A stretch of 24,995 nt of DNA from CAISIP01 sp039934375 (GCA_039934375.1 JBDTMH010000040.1:1-24995); one strand, 5' to 3'. Counted from the stretch's first letter, positions 1 through 10,385 are shown. Numbers and translations: made by a program. The notes: generated by a model from the sequence alone, not told the origin.

Positions 1-2
1 TC

Positions 3-1388
<1,386 letters not shown>

Positions 1389-1394
1389 TTCCGG

Positions 1395-3521
1395 ATGCGG
1401 CTGAGCACCGACGGCCCCGCGCTGTTGCCGGGCAAAACAGCACCACTGGGCGCGCACTGGGACGGGCATGGCGTCAATTTCGCCGTTTCCTGCGCCAGCG
1501 CCGATGCCCTCACGCTGTGCCTGTTCGATGCCGGCGGCAAACGCGAGATCCGCCAGTTGGCGCTGCATGGACCGCAGCAAGACGTCTGGCATGGTTACCT
1601 GCCTGACGCCGGGCCCGGAACGGTCTACGGAATGCGCGCACACGGCCCGTGGCAACCCGACCAGGGACAACGCTTCAATCCGGCCAAGCTGCTGCTCGAT
1701 CCGTATGCGCGCGAAGTGGTCGGGCAATTTCGCTGGAGCGATCCGCATTTCGCAGCCCAGGCCGACAACCCGACGCTGGCGGACTCCCGTGACAACGCGG
1801 CCTGTGCGCTCAAGGCACGGGTCGTCGACGATGCGTTCGACTGGGGTGCTGACACGGCACCCCGGATAGCGGCTGCAGATGTCGTGCTGTACGAACTTCA
1901 CGTGCGTGGCTTCTCGCGCCGCAATGAGGCGCTGCCACCGGCCTTGCGCGGCACCTATGCGGGTCTGGCGCATCCGGCGTCGATCGCCTACCTGCAAGGA
2001 TTGGGCATCACGTCGGTCAGCCTGCTGCCGGTGCACTACGCACTGGACGAGCAGCGGCTGTCGGCGCAGGGCCTGCGCAACTACTGGGGCTACAACACGC
2101 TGGCGTTCTTCTACCCCGATCCGCGCCTGGCCAGCCAATACGGCGGCGTTTCGCCGCGCGACGAGTTCCGCGCCATGGTGCGTGCGCTGCACGCAGCCGG
2201 CTTTGAGGTGATCCTGGACGTGGTGTTCAACCACACCGCAGAAGGTGACGAGCATGGACCCTCGATCAGTTTTCGCGGTCTGGACAACGCCGGCTATTAC
2301 CGTTTGTCCGAAACCGACAGATCGCGTTACGACAACTACAGCGGGTGCGGCAACACCCTGGATGCCCGGCGTCCGCAGGTGCTGCGACTGGTCATGGACA
2401 GCCTGCGCTTCTGGGTGCAAGAGATGCACGTGGACGGCTTTCGCTTCGACCTGGCGCCGGTGCTCGGTCGCACCGAGCACGGCTTCACGCGCGACAGCCC
2501 GTTCTTCATGGCCTTGGCGCAGGACCCGGCGTTGTCTGGTGTCAAACTGATCGCCGAACCCTGGGACCTCGGGCCCGGTGGTTACCAAAGCGGCGGCTTT
2601 CCGCGCGGCTGGATGGAGTGGAATGACCGCTACCGCGACGGCATGCGCCGGTTCTGGCTTGGCTGGCACTACCAGCCCGGCAATGGTCAGGAATACGGCC
2701 TGCGTGGCGACTTCGCGCTGCGCCTGTGTGGCTCCAGCGACATGTTCCAGGCCGGCAGACGCCCGCCACAGGCATCGGTCAACTACGTGGTGTCGCACGA
2801 CGGATTCACCTTGCGCGACCTGGTCAGCTACAACAACCGGCACAACCAGGCCAACGGCGAGAACAATCGCGACGGACATGCGGAGACGCTGAGTTTCAAC
2901 TGCGGGTTCGAGGGCGAGACCGAAGATGCAGGAATCCTGGCACTGCGCGCCAGGCTGCAACGGGCGCTGCTTGCCTGCACCATCCTCAGCCAAGGCACGC
3001 CGATGTTGTGTGCTGGCGCCGAACGCGGCCAGACCCAGGGCGGCAACAACAATCCGTACAACCAGGACAACGAAACCACCTGGCTCGACTGGTCGCAGAC
3101 CGACACCAACCTGACCGCCTTCACGGCCCGTCTGCTGAAATTGCGCCGCGCCGCAATGCCACTCGGCGCCGACTGGTACAGCGGCCACCAGGACCCGCTC
3201 GGCCTGTGCGACCTGTGCTGGATGCGATCCGACGGCCGGACCATGGAACAGGCCGACTGGCACGACACGAGTTGTCGCACGCTGGCCTGCCTGATCGGCC
3301 GTCCCGGCCGGGCCAGAGCCCCGATGCTGCTACTGGTCAATGCCGGCACCACGGCGGAGACCTTCCATCTGCCAGGGGGCGTCTGGCAATGCCTGCTCGA
3401 CACCAGCGACGCGCGCGGGGACAGCCATTGGCACGGCCAGGGCGATGCCGACCTGCCAGTCGCGGCCCACAGCCTGCAACTGTTGGCTGCCGCCGGCGCC
3501 GGTGTCACCGGCGCGCCCTGA
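1395..3521 (+). CDS. glgX: Glycogen debranching enzyme GlgX (GH13)
   Basis: A 708-residue GH13 isoamylase-type enzyme that hydrolyses alpha-1,6 branches of phosphorylase limit dextrin in the cytosol. An N-terminal CBM48-like beta-sandwich (about residues 12-110) precedes the catalytic barrel. Visible GH13 signatures are region I DVVFNHT (about 275-281), the nucleophile Asp352 in GFRFDLAP, the acid/base Glu388 in IAEPWDLG and the third acid Asp469 in VVSHDGFT. The segment NNRHNQANGENNRDG (about 480-494) is typical of GlgX/TreX proteins. Length is close to E. coli GlgX (657) with a slightly longer tail. The start is 6 bases after the phosphorylase stop, with no strong Shine-Dalgarno, which suggests translational coupling. 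An archaeal-type TreX or isoamylase activity is a less likely alternative given the phosphorylase partner. Confidence 0.96.
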   Translation: MRLSTDGPALLPGKTAPLGAHWDGHGVNFAVSCASADALTLCLFDAGGKREIRQLALHGPQQDVWHGYLPDAGPGTVYGMRAHGPWQPDQGQRFNPAKLLLDPYAREVVGQFRWSDPHFAAQADNPTLADSRDNAACALKARVVDDAFDWGADTAPRIAAADVVLYELHVRGFSRRNEALPPALRGTYAGLAHPASIAYLQGLGITSVSLLPVHYALDEQRLSAQGLRNYWGYNTLAFFYPDPRLASQYGGVSPRDEFRAMVRALHAAGFEVILDVVFNHTAEGDEHGPSISFRGLDNAGYYRLSETDRSRYDNYSGCGNTLDARRPQVLRLVMDSLRFWVQEMHVDGFRFDLAPVLGRTEHGFTRDSPFFMALAQDPALSGVKLIAEPWDLGPGGYQSGGFPRGWMEWNDRYRDGMRRFWLGWHYQPGNGQEYGLRGDFALRLCGSSDMFQAGRRPPQASVNYVVSHDGFTLRDLVSYNNRHNQANGENNRDGHAETLSFNCGFEGETEDAGILALRARLQRALLACTILSQGTPMLCAGAERGQTQGGNNNPYNQDNETTWLDWSQTDTNLTAFTARLLKLRRAAMPLGADWYSGHQDPLGLCDLCWMRSDGRTMEQADWHDTSCRTLACLIGRPGRARAPMLLLVNAGTTAETFHLPGGVWQCLLDTSDARGDSHWHGQGDADLPVAAHSLQLLAAAGAGVTGAP

Positions 3522-3526
3522 GCGCC

Positions 3527-3553
3527 GTGGCTGGCCCCGGGATCGGGAGCCAC
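3527..3553. terminator. Weak hairpin after glgX
   Basis: GTGGCT (3527-3532) pairs with AGCCAC (3548-3553), and an inner CCC/GGG extends the stem past a 2-base bulge, just after the glgX stop. There is no following T-run, so if it terminates it is not a canonical intrinsic terminator. It could equally be a 3'-end stabilising stem. The rest of the 117-base gap shows only the ribosome binding site of the next gene. Confidence 0.3.
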
Positions 3554-3638
3554 ATCCACTTGCATTTCGCACGACGACGGGTCAAGATCGATGGTCGGCA
3601 TTTGAGTCGACCATGCCTTGCCGATCTAGGAGATCCCC

Positions 3639-4463
3639 ATGGGCCACGCGGTCAGTGATCGTACTTTCGCCGGTTCAATACCGCAGTTCTACGAGCGATA
3701 CATGGTGCCGCTCATCTTTGAGCCATACGCCGCCGACCTGGCGGCGCGCGCGGCGCAGTACCGGCCATCGCGCGTGCTGGAGATTGCAGCGGGCACCGGC
3801 GTCGTGACACGCCAGCTCGCACGCGTGCTCGAGCCCGGTGCCGACATCGTCGCAACCGATCTGAACCCGGCGATGCTCGAGCATGCGGCGTCGATCGGCA
3901 CCAGCCGGCCGGTGTCCTGGCAAGTGGCAGACGCCCAGCAACTGCCATTCCCCGACACTGCCTTCGACGTGGTCGTGTGCCAGTTCGGCACCATGTTCTT
4001 TCCCGACAAGCCGGGCGCGTTTGCCCAAGCGCGCCGGGTGCTGCGTCCCGGCGGCACGCTGATCTTCAACGTCTGGGACGATATCGAGCACAACGCGTTT
4101 GCACAGACGGTGACGGACACCCTGGCGCTGGAATTCCCGCACGACCCACCCCGATTCATGGCCCGCACGCCGCACGGCTACCACGACCTGTCCGTCATCG
4201 CACAAGACCTGGCCAGTGGTGGATGGTCCACCCGCGCACAGTTCGACACTCTGACAGATCGCAGCCGCGCCGCCAGTGCCAACGAGGTGGCGGTCGCCTA
4301 TTGCCAGGGCACACCGCTGCGCGGCGAAATCGAGGCGCGGGCGCCGCAGCGCCTGCATCAGATCACTGAACGGGCGGCCCAGGCGCTTGCCCGGCAGTTC
4401 GGCAGCGGCGCGGTCGACGCAAAGATGCAGGCCCATGTTGTGACAATTTCACGCGAGGCATAA
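3639..4463 (+). CDS. Class I SAM-dependent methyltransferase (Methyltransf_11-like)
   Basis: A 274-residue cytosolic methyltransferase of unknown substrate. The Rossmann motifs are clear: motif I VLEIAAGTG (46-54), acidic Asp74 in VATDLNPAML, Asp98 in VADAQQLPF, motif IV around VVVCQFGTMFFPD (111-123) and post-IV RRVLRPGGTLIFNVWD (132-147). This layout is shared by UbiE/arsenite-methyltransferase-like proteins, but there is no ring-methylation signature that would assign ubiquinone synthesis. The start is supported by a good AGGAG at 3628-3632, 6 bases before the ATG. The gene stands alone, with 117 bases before it and 71 after, so neighbours do not suggest a substrate. The C-terminal 80 residues look like a helical lid. 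The family call is secure; the function is unknown. Confidence 0.9.
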   Translation: MGHAVSDRTFAGSIPQFYERYMVPLIFEPYAADLAARAAQYRPSRVLEIAAGTGVVTRQLARVLEPGADIVATDLNPAMLEHAASIGTSRPVSWQVADAQQLPFPDTAFDVVVCQFGTMFFPDKPGAFAQARRVLRPGGTLIFNVWDDIEHNAFAQTVTDTLALEFPHDPPRFMARTPHGYHDLSVIAQDLASGGWSTRAQFDTLTDRSRAASANEVAVAYCQGTPLRGEIEARAPQRLHQITERAAQALARQFGSGAVDAKMQAHVVTISREA

Positions 4464-4534
4464 CGACTGGAAAGCCTGCGTGCACAGGTCCGAAAACGGC
4501 TAGTTGCGTCATCCCGGGGGCGTACCATGCACCC

Positions 4535-6055
4535 ATGGATCCCCGCCACAGCAGCATTGACGCAGACGCCTGCTACCTCGCTCTCAAGGCGCGCGACGCG
4601 CGCTTCGACGGCCGCTTCTTTACTGGCGTGACTTCGACCGGCATTTATTGCCGGCCGGTGTGCAACGTGCGCACTCCGAAACGCGAAAACTGCCGCTTCT
4701 TTGCCCATGCGGCCAAGGCGGAGAGCGCCGGTTTCCGACCCTGCCTGCGCTGCCGGCCGGAACTGGCGCCGGGTACACCCTGGTGGTCGATCCAGGACGC
4801 CTCGGCGATCCTGGCGCACCAGGCAGCGCGGCTGCTGGACGACCCAGACACCTGGCATGGCGACGATGTTTCGGTGCAGCGGCTGGCCGACCGGCTCGGT
4901 GTGAGCGACCGCCACGTGCGGCGTATTTTCGAGGCCCAGTTCGGCGTCGCGCCGATGCAGTACCTGCAGACCCGACGCCTGCTGACGGCCAAGCAGTTGC
5001 TGGCCGATACCGACCTGCCGGTGCACCAGGTCGCGATCAGCAGCGGGTTTGCCAGCGTGCGTCGCTTCAACGCGGCGTTCCTGGCGCACTACCGGCTGAA
5101 TCCGACGGCCATGCGGCGCGCCGGGGCCACGCCGGTGGCCGGCGCGGTCACGGTACGGCTGGCTTATCGCCCGCCGTACGACACGGCGGCCATGGCCGAG
5201 TTCTTCCGGCGCCGCCAGATCGACGCCGTGGAGTTCGTCGATGTCGCCGCGCGGCCCGGATACGCGCGTTTTGCCCGCACCTTGCACATGCCGCATGCCG
5301 GCGCGCAGTTCACCGGCTGGTTCCTGGCGGATTTCGATCCCGAACACCACCTGCTGCGGCTGCAGGTCAGCGACAGCCTGCGCCAGGTGCTGCCACAGGT
5401 CATCCGCCGGGTGCGCAACACCTTCGACCTGGACGCCGACCCGCATGCGATCAACGAGGCCTTGCACGGCGAGTTTCCCGACGGTGATGGCCTGCGCGTG
5501 CCCGGCACACCCGACGGGTTCGAATTGGCCGTACGCGCGGTGCTGGGCCAGCAGATCACCGTGGCGGCGGCGCGCACGCTGGCGCAGCGGCTGGTGCAGC
5601 AGTGGGGCGAGCCTATCGCCACGCCCCACGCCGGCCTGAGCCGCCTGTTCCCGAGCGCCCATACGCTGGCCATGGCGGATCCCGATACGCTGGGCGCACT
5701 GGGCGTGGTACGCCAGCGCCAGCGCGCGATCCAGGCGCTGGCGCGCGCGGTGGCCGACGGCCAGTTGCATATTGACGCGGGTGCGGATATCCCGGCGACG
5801 ATGGCGGCACTCAGGGCACTACCCGGTATCGGCGACTGGACGGCGCACTACATCGCCATGCGCGCCTTGCGCTGGCCAGACGCATTCCCCAGCGGCGACG
5901 TGGCCCTGCACAAGGCACTGGGTTTGCAGGACCAGCCCCACCCGGCGCGTGCCGCCGAAGCCCTGTCACAAGCCTGGCGACCCTGGCGCAGCTACGCCGT
6001 GCTGCGCGCCTGGCACGGATTGCCAACACGCGAATTGCCTTCTGGAGAAAACTGA
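4535..6055 (+). CDS. Ada-N / AraC-HTH / AlkA fusion: alkylation-response activator and DNA-3-methyladenine glycosylase
   Basis: A 506-residue fusion. Residues 8-80 are an Ada-type zinc domain with all four cysteines (Cys39 in GIYCRPVC, Cys43, Cys70 and Cys73 in FRPCLRC); by homology Cys39 accepts the methyl group from phosphotriesters and switches DNA binding on. Residues 110-195 are an AraC-type helix-turn-helix pair (SVQRLADRLGVSDRHVRRIF). Residues about 205-320 are AlkA_N, followed by an HhH-GPD glycosylase with hairpin LPGIGDWTAHYIAMRAL (429-445) and catalytic Asp455 in FPSGDVALHK. It should therefore sense methylation and excise 3-methyladenine-type bases. Its stop overlaps the Ogt start by 1 base. 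No Shine-Dalgarno precedes the ATG. E. coli Ada instead carries an Ogt domain at its C-terminus, which is encoded separately here. Called AdaA/AlkA in various genomes. Confidence 0.95.
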   Translation: MDPRHSSIDADACYLALKARDARFDGRFFTGVTSTGIYCRPVCNVRTPKRENCRFFAHAAKAESAGFRPCLRCRPELAPGTPWWSIQDASAILAHQAARLLDDPDTWHGDDVSVQRLADRLGVSDRHVRRIFEAQFGVAPMQYLQTRRLLTAKQLLADTDLPVHQVAISSGFASVRRFNAAFLAHYRLNPTAMRRAGATPVAGAVTVRLAYRPPYDTAAMAEFFRRRQIDAVEFVDVAARPGYARFARTLHMPHAGAQFTGWFLADFDPEHHLLRLQVSDSLRQVLPQVIRRVRNTFDLDADPHAINEALHGEFPDGDGLRVPGTPDGFELAVRAVLGQQITVAAARTLAQRLVQQWGEPIATPHAGLSRLFPSAHTLAMADPDTLGALGVVRQRQRAIQALARAVADGQLHIDAGADIPATMAALRALPGIGDWTAHYIAMRALRWPDAFPSGDVALHKALGLQDQPHPARAAEALSQAWRPWRSYAVLRAWHGLPTRELPSGEN

Positions 6056-6621
6056 TGTCCTTCGACCCCCGCACCGTGATTACCCACGTCGACACCCGGC
6101 TCGGCCCGGTCACGCTGGCCGCTACCAACCAGGGCCTGGCCGGTCTGTGGTTCAGCGGTCAGAAGCACCATCCCGATACCCTGGCGTGGCGCGTCGACGA
6201 TGGCAACCCCTGGCTGGTACAGGCGCGAACGCAACTCGCCGAATACCTTGCGGGACAACGCACCAGTTTCGAGCTTGCGCTGGACCTGCGCAGCGGCAGC
6301 GTGTTCCAGCAGGCGGTATGGAACGCCTTGTGCACCATTCCCGCTGGTGGCACCACCAGTTATGGCGCCGTCAGTCGGCAGATCGGTCGACCCTCGGCGG
6401 TGCGCGCGGTCGGCGCTGCCGTGGGACGCAACCCGGTCAGCATTATCGTACCTTGCCACCGCGTGCTGGGCGCCAACGGCGCGCTCACCGGATATGCCGG
6501 CGGGCTCGAACGCAAGGCGGCATTGCTGGCACTGGAATCGGCGGCCAAAGACACCCGGGCATCGGGAAGTTCGAAAACACGGGCAGCGGCAGAAACAGGG
6601 ACAATCCCAGCCTGCCCATGA
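6055..6621 (+). CDS. ogt: Methylated-DNA--protein-cysteine methyltransferase (Ogt-type)
   Basis: A 188-residue suicide methyltransferase that removes alkyl groups from O6-guanine and O4-thymine. The active site is Cys134 in IIVPCHRV, preceded by the DNA-binding segment TTSYGAVSRQIGRPSAVRAVG (about 100-120) and followed by GYAGGLERKAALLALE (146-161). The N-terminal half is the divergent ribonuclease-H-like domain of the family. The start overlaps the stop of the fusion gene (TGATG) and has GGAGA 8-9 bases upstream, inside that gene. The last 25 or so residues (after ALLALESA) are Ala/Thr/Ser/Lys-rich and extend beyond the usual family end. They run into the ATGA overlap with the next gene, so the tail may be a late extension. 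Co-expression with the sensor/glycosylase is expected. Confidence 0.95.
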   Translation: MSFDPRTVITHVDTRLGPVTLAATNQGLAGLWFSGQKHHPDTLAWRVDDGNPWLVQARTQLAEYLAGQRTSFELALDLRSGSVFQQAVWNALCTIPAGGTTSYGAVSRQIGRPSAVRAVGAAVGRNPVSIIVPCHRVLGANGALTGYAGGLERKAALLALESAAKDTRASGSSKTRAAAETGTIPACP

Positions 6622-7508
6622 AATCCCACCCTGTTGCCGAGTTCGTCGCCTTGGCCGCGATCTGGGGCTCCTCGTTCCTGTTCATGCGCCTGGGCGTGAC
6701 CGAGTTCGGCCCGCTGGCCACAGCCGGTGTCCGGGTCGCCATCGGTGCGGCCACGCTGATCCCTGTTCTGTGGTTCAGCGGCCATTGGCCGGTGCTGCGC
6801 CAGCACGCCGGCAAGATCCTGTTCATCGGCGTGCTCAGCTCCGGGCTGCCGTTTGTTCTTTTCTCGTTCGCTGTGATGTCCATCAGCACCGGCCTGTCCG
6901 CCATCCTGAACGCGACGGCCCCGTTGTTTGGCGCGCTGATCGCATGGTGGTGGCTGCACGACCGGCCCGACCGTTCGCGCATCCTGGGGCTGGTGATCGG
7001 CTTTGCCGGCGTCGTGCTGCTGGCCAGCGGCAAGGCCAGCTTCACGTCCGGCGGCTCCGGTTGGGCCGTGCTGGCCTGCCTCGCAGCGACGCTGTGTTAC
7101 GGAATTGCCGCCAACTTCACCAAGCGCTATCTGAGCGGCGTGCACCCGCTGGCAACCGCCACCGGCAGCCAGATCGGCGCCACACTGGCGCTGGCGCTGC
7201 CGACCTGGCTCTACTGGCCCGACCACAACCCGGGCCCGACGTCCTGGCTGTCGCTGGTCGTGCTCGGCATCTTGTGCAGTGCCGTGGCCTACATCCTGTA
7301 CTTCCGGCTGATTGCCCAGCTCGGGCCAGCGCGCGCCATCACCGTGACTTTCCTGATACCCGTTTTCGCGGTGTTCTTCGGCACCACCTTGCTGGGCGAA
7401 GCGCTGACCGGCTGGATGCTGGCCTGCGGGGTCGTCATCGTGACCGGAACCGCCTTGTCCACTGGCGTGATGCGCCTGCCGGCTACCAGGGTCGCACCAG
7501 GCAACTGA
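6618..7508 (+). CDS. DMT-superfamily permease (EamA repeats)
   Basis: A 296-residue inner-membrane protein with two EamA repeats and about ten transmembrane helices. It begins MKSHPVAEFVALAAIWGSS, where the conserved AxxWGSSF of the first helix is visible, and the second repeat starts near GWAVLACLAATLCYGIAANF. Members export amino acids, nucleobase-like compounds or other metabolites; the substrate cannot be predicted. The ATG at 6618 overlaps the Ogt stop (ATGA), so it should be translationally coupled to the alkylation-repair genes. Its role there is not obvious and could be simple hitch-hiking. The 3' end lies 21 bases from the convergent trkH end. A start further upstream is unlikely because the protein begins exactly where EamA proteins usually do. 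Confidence 0.92.
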   Translation: MKSHPVAEFVALAAIWGSSFLFMRLGVTEFGPLATAGVRVAIGAATLIPVLWFSGHWPVLRQHAGKILFIGVLSSGLPFVLFSFAVMSISTGLSAILNATAPLFGALIAWWWLHDRPDRSRILGLVIGFAGVVLLASGKASFTSGGSGWAVLACLAATLCYGIAANFTKRYLSGVHPLATATGSQIGATLALALPTWLYWPDHNPGPTSWLSLVVLGILCSAVAYILYFRLIAQLGPARAITVTFLIPVFAVFFGTTLLGEALTGWMLACGVVIVTGTALSTGVMRLPATRVAPGN

Positions 7509-7529
7509 CGCGCGACGCGGCGCAGGCCG

Positions 7530-8990
7530 TCACTTGCGCCAGAACTCGGGTGCGAACAACACCATCACGGCAATCAGCTCGAGCCGGCCGACCAGCATGC
7601 CGAAGGTGCAGACCCAGGTCTGGAAATCGCTCAGGGAACCGAAATTGGCCGACGGACCGACCCGACCGAGTCCGGGACCGATATTGTTGACCGTGGCCAC
7701 GACCGCCGAGAACGCGGTCACGATGTCCAGCCCCGATAGCAGCATCAGCATTGTCAGACCCAGCGTCGTGGCACCATAGATCAGCATGAAGGCCATGACG
7801 TTGGCAATCACCTGATTGGCGATCGTGACCCGGCCCAGTGTCACCGGATTGACGATGCGCGGATGGATGGCCCGCACCATCTCGCGCCGTGCCTGCTTGA
7901 CCAGCACCACCATGCGGACCATCTTGATGCCGCCACCGGTGGAGCCGGCGCAGGACACGAAGGTACCCAGAAACATCAGCCAGATCGGCGCGAACACCGG
8001 CCACATCGCGTAGTCGGCTGATGCGTAGCCGGTGGTGGTGGCGACCGAAACCACATGAAAGGCAGCGGCCTGCAATGCCGCCAGCGCATTTTCGTAAGTA
8101 CCGTGGAACAGCAATACGCCGGCCAGACCGATGACGGATGTCAGCAGCACCAGGGCATAGGTGCGGATCTCGACGTCGCGCAGCAACGGCAACAATGAAC
8201 GCGCGCGCCAGACGATGAAATAGCGTGCAAAACTCACACCGGCCAGCGCCATGAAGATGATCGCTACCCATTCGATCTGCGGCGAGTTCCAGTAACCGAA
8301 ACTCGCATCGTGCGACGAGAACCCGCCCAGGCCCATCGTGGTGCAGGTGTGCATGAAGGCGTCAGGCCAGGACATGCCGACGTAGCGATAGGCCAGCATG
8401 CAGGCCAGCGAGAACATGAAGTACACGCTCCACAGGCCGCGTGCCGTCTCGGCAATGCGCGGGGTCAGCCGCGCATCCTTCATAGGCCCCGGCGTCTCTG
8501 TCTTGTACAGCTGCACGCCGCCGACACCTAGCAAAGGCAGGATCGCCACCACCAGCAAGATGATGCCCAGCCCGCCGATCAGCTGCAGGAAGCAGCGCCA
8601 CACGTTGACCGACACCGGCAACGCGTCGAGCCCGGACAGCACCGTGGCGCCGGTGGCGGTCAAGGCGCTCATCGACTCGAAATAGGCATCGGTCCAGCTC
8701 AGGCCATCAATCGCCAGCAACAACGGGATTGCTGAGAACGCCGGCAACACCAGCCAGACCAGGTTGACCAGCAGAAAACCATCGCGCGGCATCAGTTCGC
8801 GCCGATGGCGCCGGGTCAGCAGCATCACCAGCAGACCGACACCGAGCGTGAGCGCCATGGCCTTGGCCCAGGTGCCATGCAGGTCCGAATGGTCCAGCGC
8901 CAGCGCGAACCCCAGTGGCACCAGGAACATCAGCGAGTAGCCCACCAGCACGGTGGCAAGCACATTGAGGACGGGAAGCAGACCGAACAT
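7530..8990 (-). CDS. trkH: Potassium uptake protein TrkH/KtrB family
   Basis: A 486-residue inner-membrane K+ translocation subunit with about ten membrane helices. The four pore-loop filters typical of the SKT family are visible: LTATGATVL (about 130-138), TCTTMGLGGFSS, SVATTTGYASAD and TVNNIGPGLGRVGP. The third also has the adjacent SCAGSTGGGIKMVR, a well-conserved TrkH loop. It should form a homodimer gated by the TrkA ring encoded directly upstream, with 6 bases between the trkA stop and this ATG. Length and motifs match TrkH (E. coli 483) rather than the shorter KtrB. The gene is convergent with the permease. Confidence 0.95.
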   Translation of the reverse strand: MFGLLPVLNVLATVLVGYSLMFLVPLGFALALDHSDLHGTWAKAMALTLGVGLLVMLLTRRHRRELMPRDGFLLVNLVWLVLPAFSAIPLLLAIDGLSWTDAYFESMSALTATGATVLSGLDALPVSVNVWRCFLQLIGGLGIILLVVAILPLLGVGGVQLYKTETPGPMKDARLTPRIAETARGLWSVYFMFSLACMLAYRYVGMSWPDAFMHTCTTMGLGGFSSHDASFGYWNSPQIEWVAIIFMALAGVSFARYFIVWRARSLLPLLRDVEIRTYALVLLTSVIGLAGVLLFHGTYENALAALQAAAFHVVSVATTTGYASADYAMWPVFAPIWLMFLGTFVSCAGSTGGGIKMVRMVVLVKQARREMVRAIHPRIVNPVTLGRVTIANQVIANVMAFMLIYGATTLGLTMLMLLSGLDIVTAFSAVVATVNNIGPGLGRVGPSANFGSLSDFQTWVCTFGMLVGRLELIAVMVLFAPEFWRK

Positions 8991-8996
8991 CGTGGA

Positions 8997-10385
8997 TCAG
9001 AAGAACGTTGCGCTGACCTGGAACATCTTCTCCACGGCACGCAGCTGGCGCTTGTTCGGCACATAGATGATCACGTGGTCGCCTTCGGCAATCACCAGAT
9101 CGTGGTAGGGCATCAGCACCTCGCAGTCGGAGCTCTTGCCCCGCACGATGGCCCCGAAGCGCGCGCCCGACGGCAACTCGATCGCATCGATGCGGTGCCC
9201 GACCAGGCGCGACGTGCGCTTGTCGCCCCGCGCAATGCCTTCGATCGCCTCGGCTGCACCGCGGCGCAGGCTGTGCACCGCCGCCACGTCGCCGCGGCGC
9301 ACATGCACCAGCAGCTCGCCGATCACCGTCTGGGCCGGCGACAGCGCGATATCGATCGCACTGCCCTGCATCATCTCCGCATAAATGCGCCGATTGATCA
9401 GCGCGATGACACGCCGCGCGCCCAGCCGCTTGGCCAGCATTGCCGACAGGATGTTGTCCTCATCGTCGCTGGTCAGCGCGATGAACAGATCGGTGCTGCC
9501 AACGTTCTCCTCGATCAGCAGTTCCTCGTCGGTCGAGTCGCCCTGCAGCACCATGATGTCTCCTGGCAGCTCACCGGCCAGATGTTCGCAGCGCTTGCGG
9601 TTGGCCTCGATGATCTTGACCTGGCACTGGCCCGACAGGCTGCGCGCCAGCCGCATGCCAACCTTGCCGCCGCCAGCGATCATCACGCTTCGTACCGGTT
9701 TGTCGTTCTTGTGGATGGCCTGCAGCACCGGGCGGATCCGATCCTTGTCGGCCAGCACGAACACCTCGTCTCCTGGCCAGACCTGGGTTGCGGCATCGAT
9801 CGGCAGTTCGTGGTCCTGGCGGTAGATCGCCACCACCCGCATCGGCACCTCGGGAAACAGCTTCTTGAACTCGCCGATGCTATGGTTGACCAGCGCGCTG
9901 CCCGATGCCGCACGCACCGCGATCAGATGCGCCCGCCCCTGCGAGAACTCCAGCACCTGCAGCGCTTCCGGATAGGCGATGAGCTGGTTGATGTAGTGCA
10001 TCAGCGACTCTTCCGGGCAGATCACATGGTCGACGCCGAAGCCTTCGGGGCCGAGCAGCGGGTTTCCCTCCTCGAACTCGGGCGAACGCAGCCGCGCGAT
10101 GGTGGTCTGGATGCCGAACACGCTGCGCGCGACCTTGCAGGCGGCCAGATTGGTCTCGTCGAGCGAGGCACAGGCAATGAACAGGTCGGCGTCCTCGGCC
10201 CCGGCGCGGCGCAGCACCGAAGGCTGCACACCATCGCCGACCACGCCTCGCAGATCGAGACGATCTTCGAGACTGCGCAGCAAATCCGGATCGGGATCGA
10301 TCACGGTGATGTCGTTCTGCTCTGAGGCCAGGCTCTCGGCGACACTTTCGCCAACTCGGCCGGCTCCAAGAATGATCAGTCGCAT
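8997..10385 (-). CDS. trkA: Trk system potassium uptake protein TrkA (NAD-binding)
   Basis: A 462-residue cytosolic gating subunit with two tandem RCK units. The first Rossmann fold opens the protein (MRLIILGAGRVGESVAESL, with GAGRVG and the distal acid in ITVIDPDPD). The second starts near residue 233 (SVMIAGGGKVGMRLARSL) and contains GDSTDEELLIEENV and TSDDEDNILSAMLAKRLGA. Each Rossmann unit is followed by a TrkA_C domain. TrkA binds NAD(H) and ATP/ADP as a ring under TrkH and controls K+ flux. It is the first gene of a tight trkA-trkH operon. No strong Shine-Dalgarno precedes the ATG. The divergent gene pip starts 81 bases away, so both promoters must lie in that short spacer; I could not identify convincing boxes there. 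Confidence 0.96.
   Translation of the reverse strand: MRLIILGAGRVGESVAESLASEQNDITVIDPDPDLLRSLEDRLDLRGVVGDGVQPSVLRRAGAEDADLFIACASLDETNLAACKVARSVFGIQTTIARLRSPEFEEGNPLLGPEGFGVDHVICPEESLMHYINQLIAYPEALQVLEFSQGRAHLIAVRAASGSALVNHSIGEFKKLFPEVPMRVVAIYRQDHELPIDAATQVWPGDEVFVLADKDRIRPVLQAIHKNDKPVRSVMIAGGGKVGMRLARSLSGQCQVKIIEANRKRCEHLAGELPGDIMVLQGDSTDEELLIEENVGSTDLFIALTSDDEDNILSAMLAKRLGARRVIALINRRIYAEMMQGSAIDIALSPAQTVIGELLVHVRRGDVAAVHSLRRGAAEAIEGIARGDKRTSRLVGHRIDAIELPSGARFGAIVRGKSSDCEVLMPYHDLVIAEGDHVIIYVPNKRQLRAVEKMFQVSATFF

Noticed and set aside
4464..4534. Search for an E. coli-like Ada box upstream of the Ada-AlkA fusion
   Set aside because: No convincing A/B box pair is present; GAAAA and TTGCG fragments alone are too short to claim.
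4358..5770. A 470-codon minus-strand open frame opposite the Ada-AlkA fusion
   Set aside because: Composition typical of antisense GC-rich frames and no motif; the plus strand has all zinc cysteines, the HTH and the glycosylase Asp.
7503..7535. TGACG/CGTCA arms in the gap between the permease and trkH ends
   Set aside because: Only 5 bp with a long loop, no T-run, and partly inside coding sequence; not enough for a terminator call.
8805..10325. A 506-codon plus-strand open frame opposite trkA
   Set aside because: His/Arg/Gln-rich shadow product without domains; the minus strand carries both RCK units.
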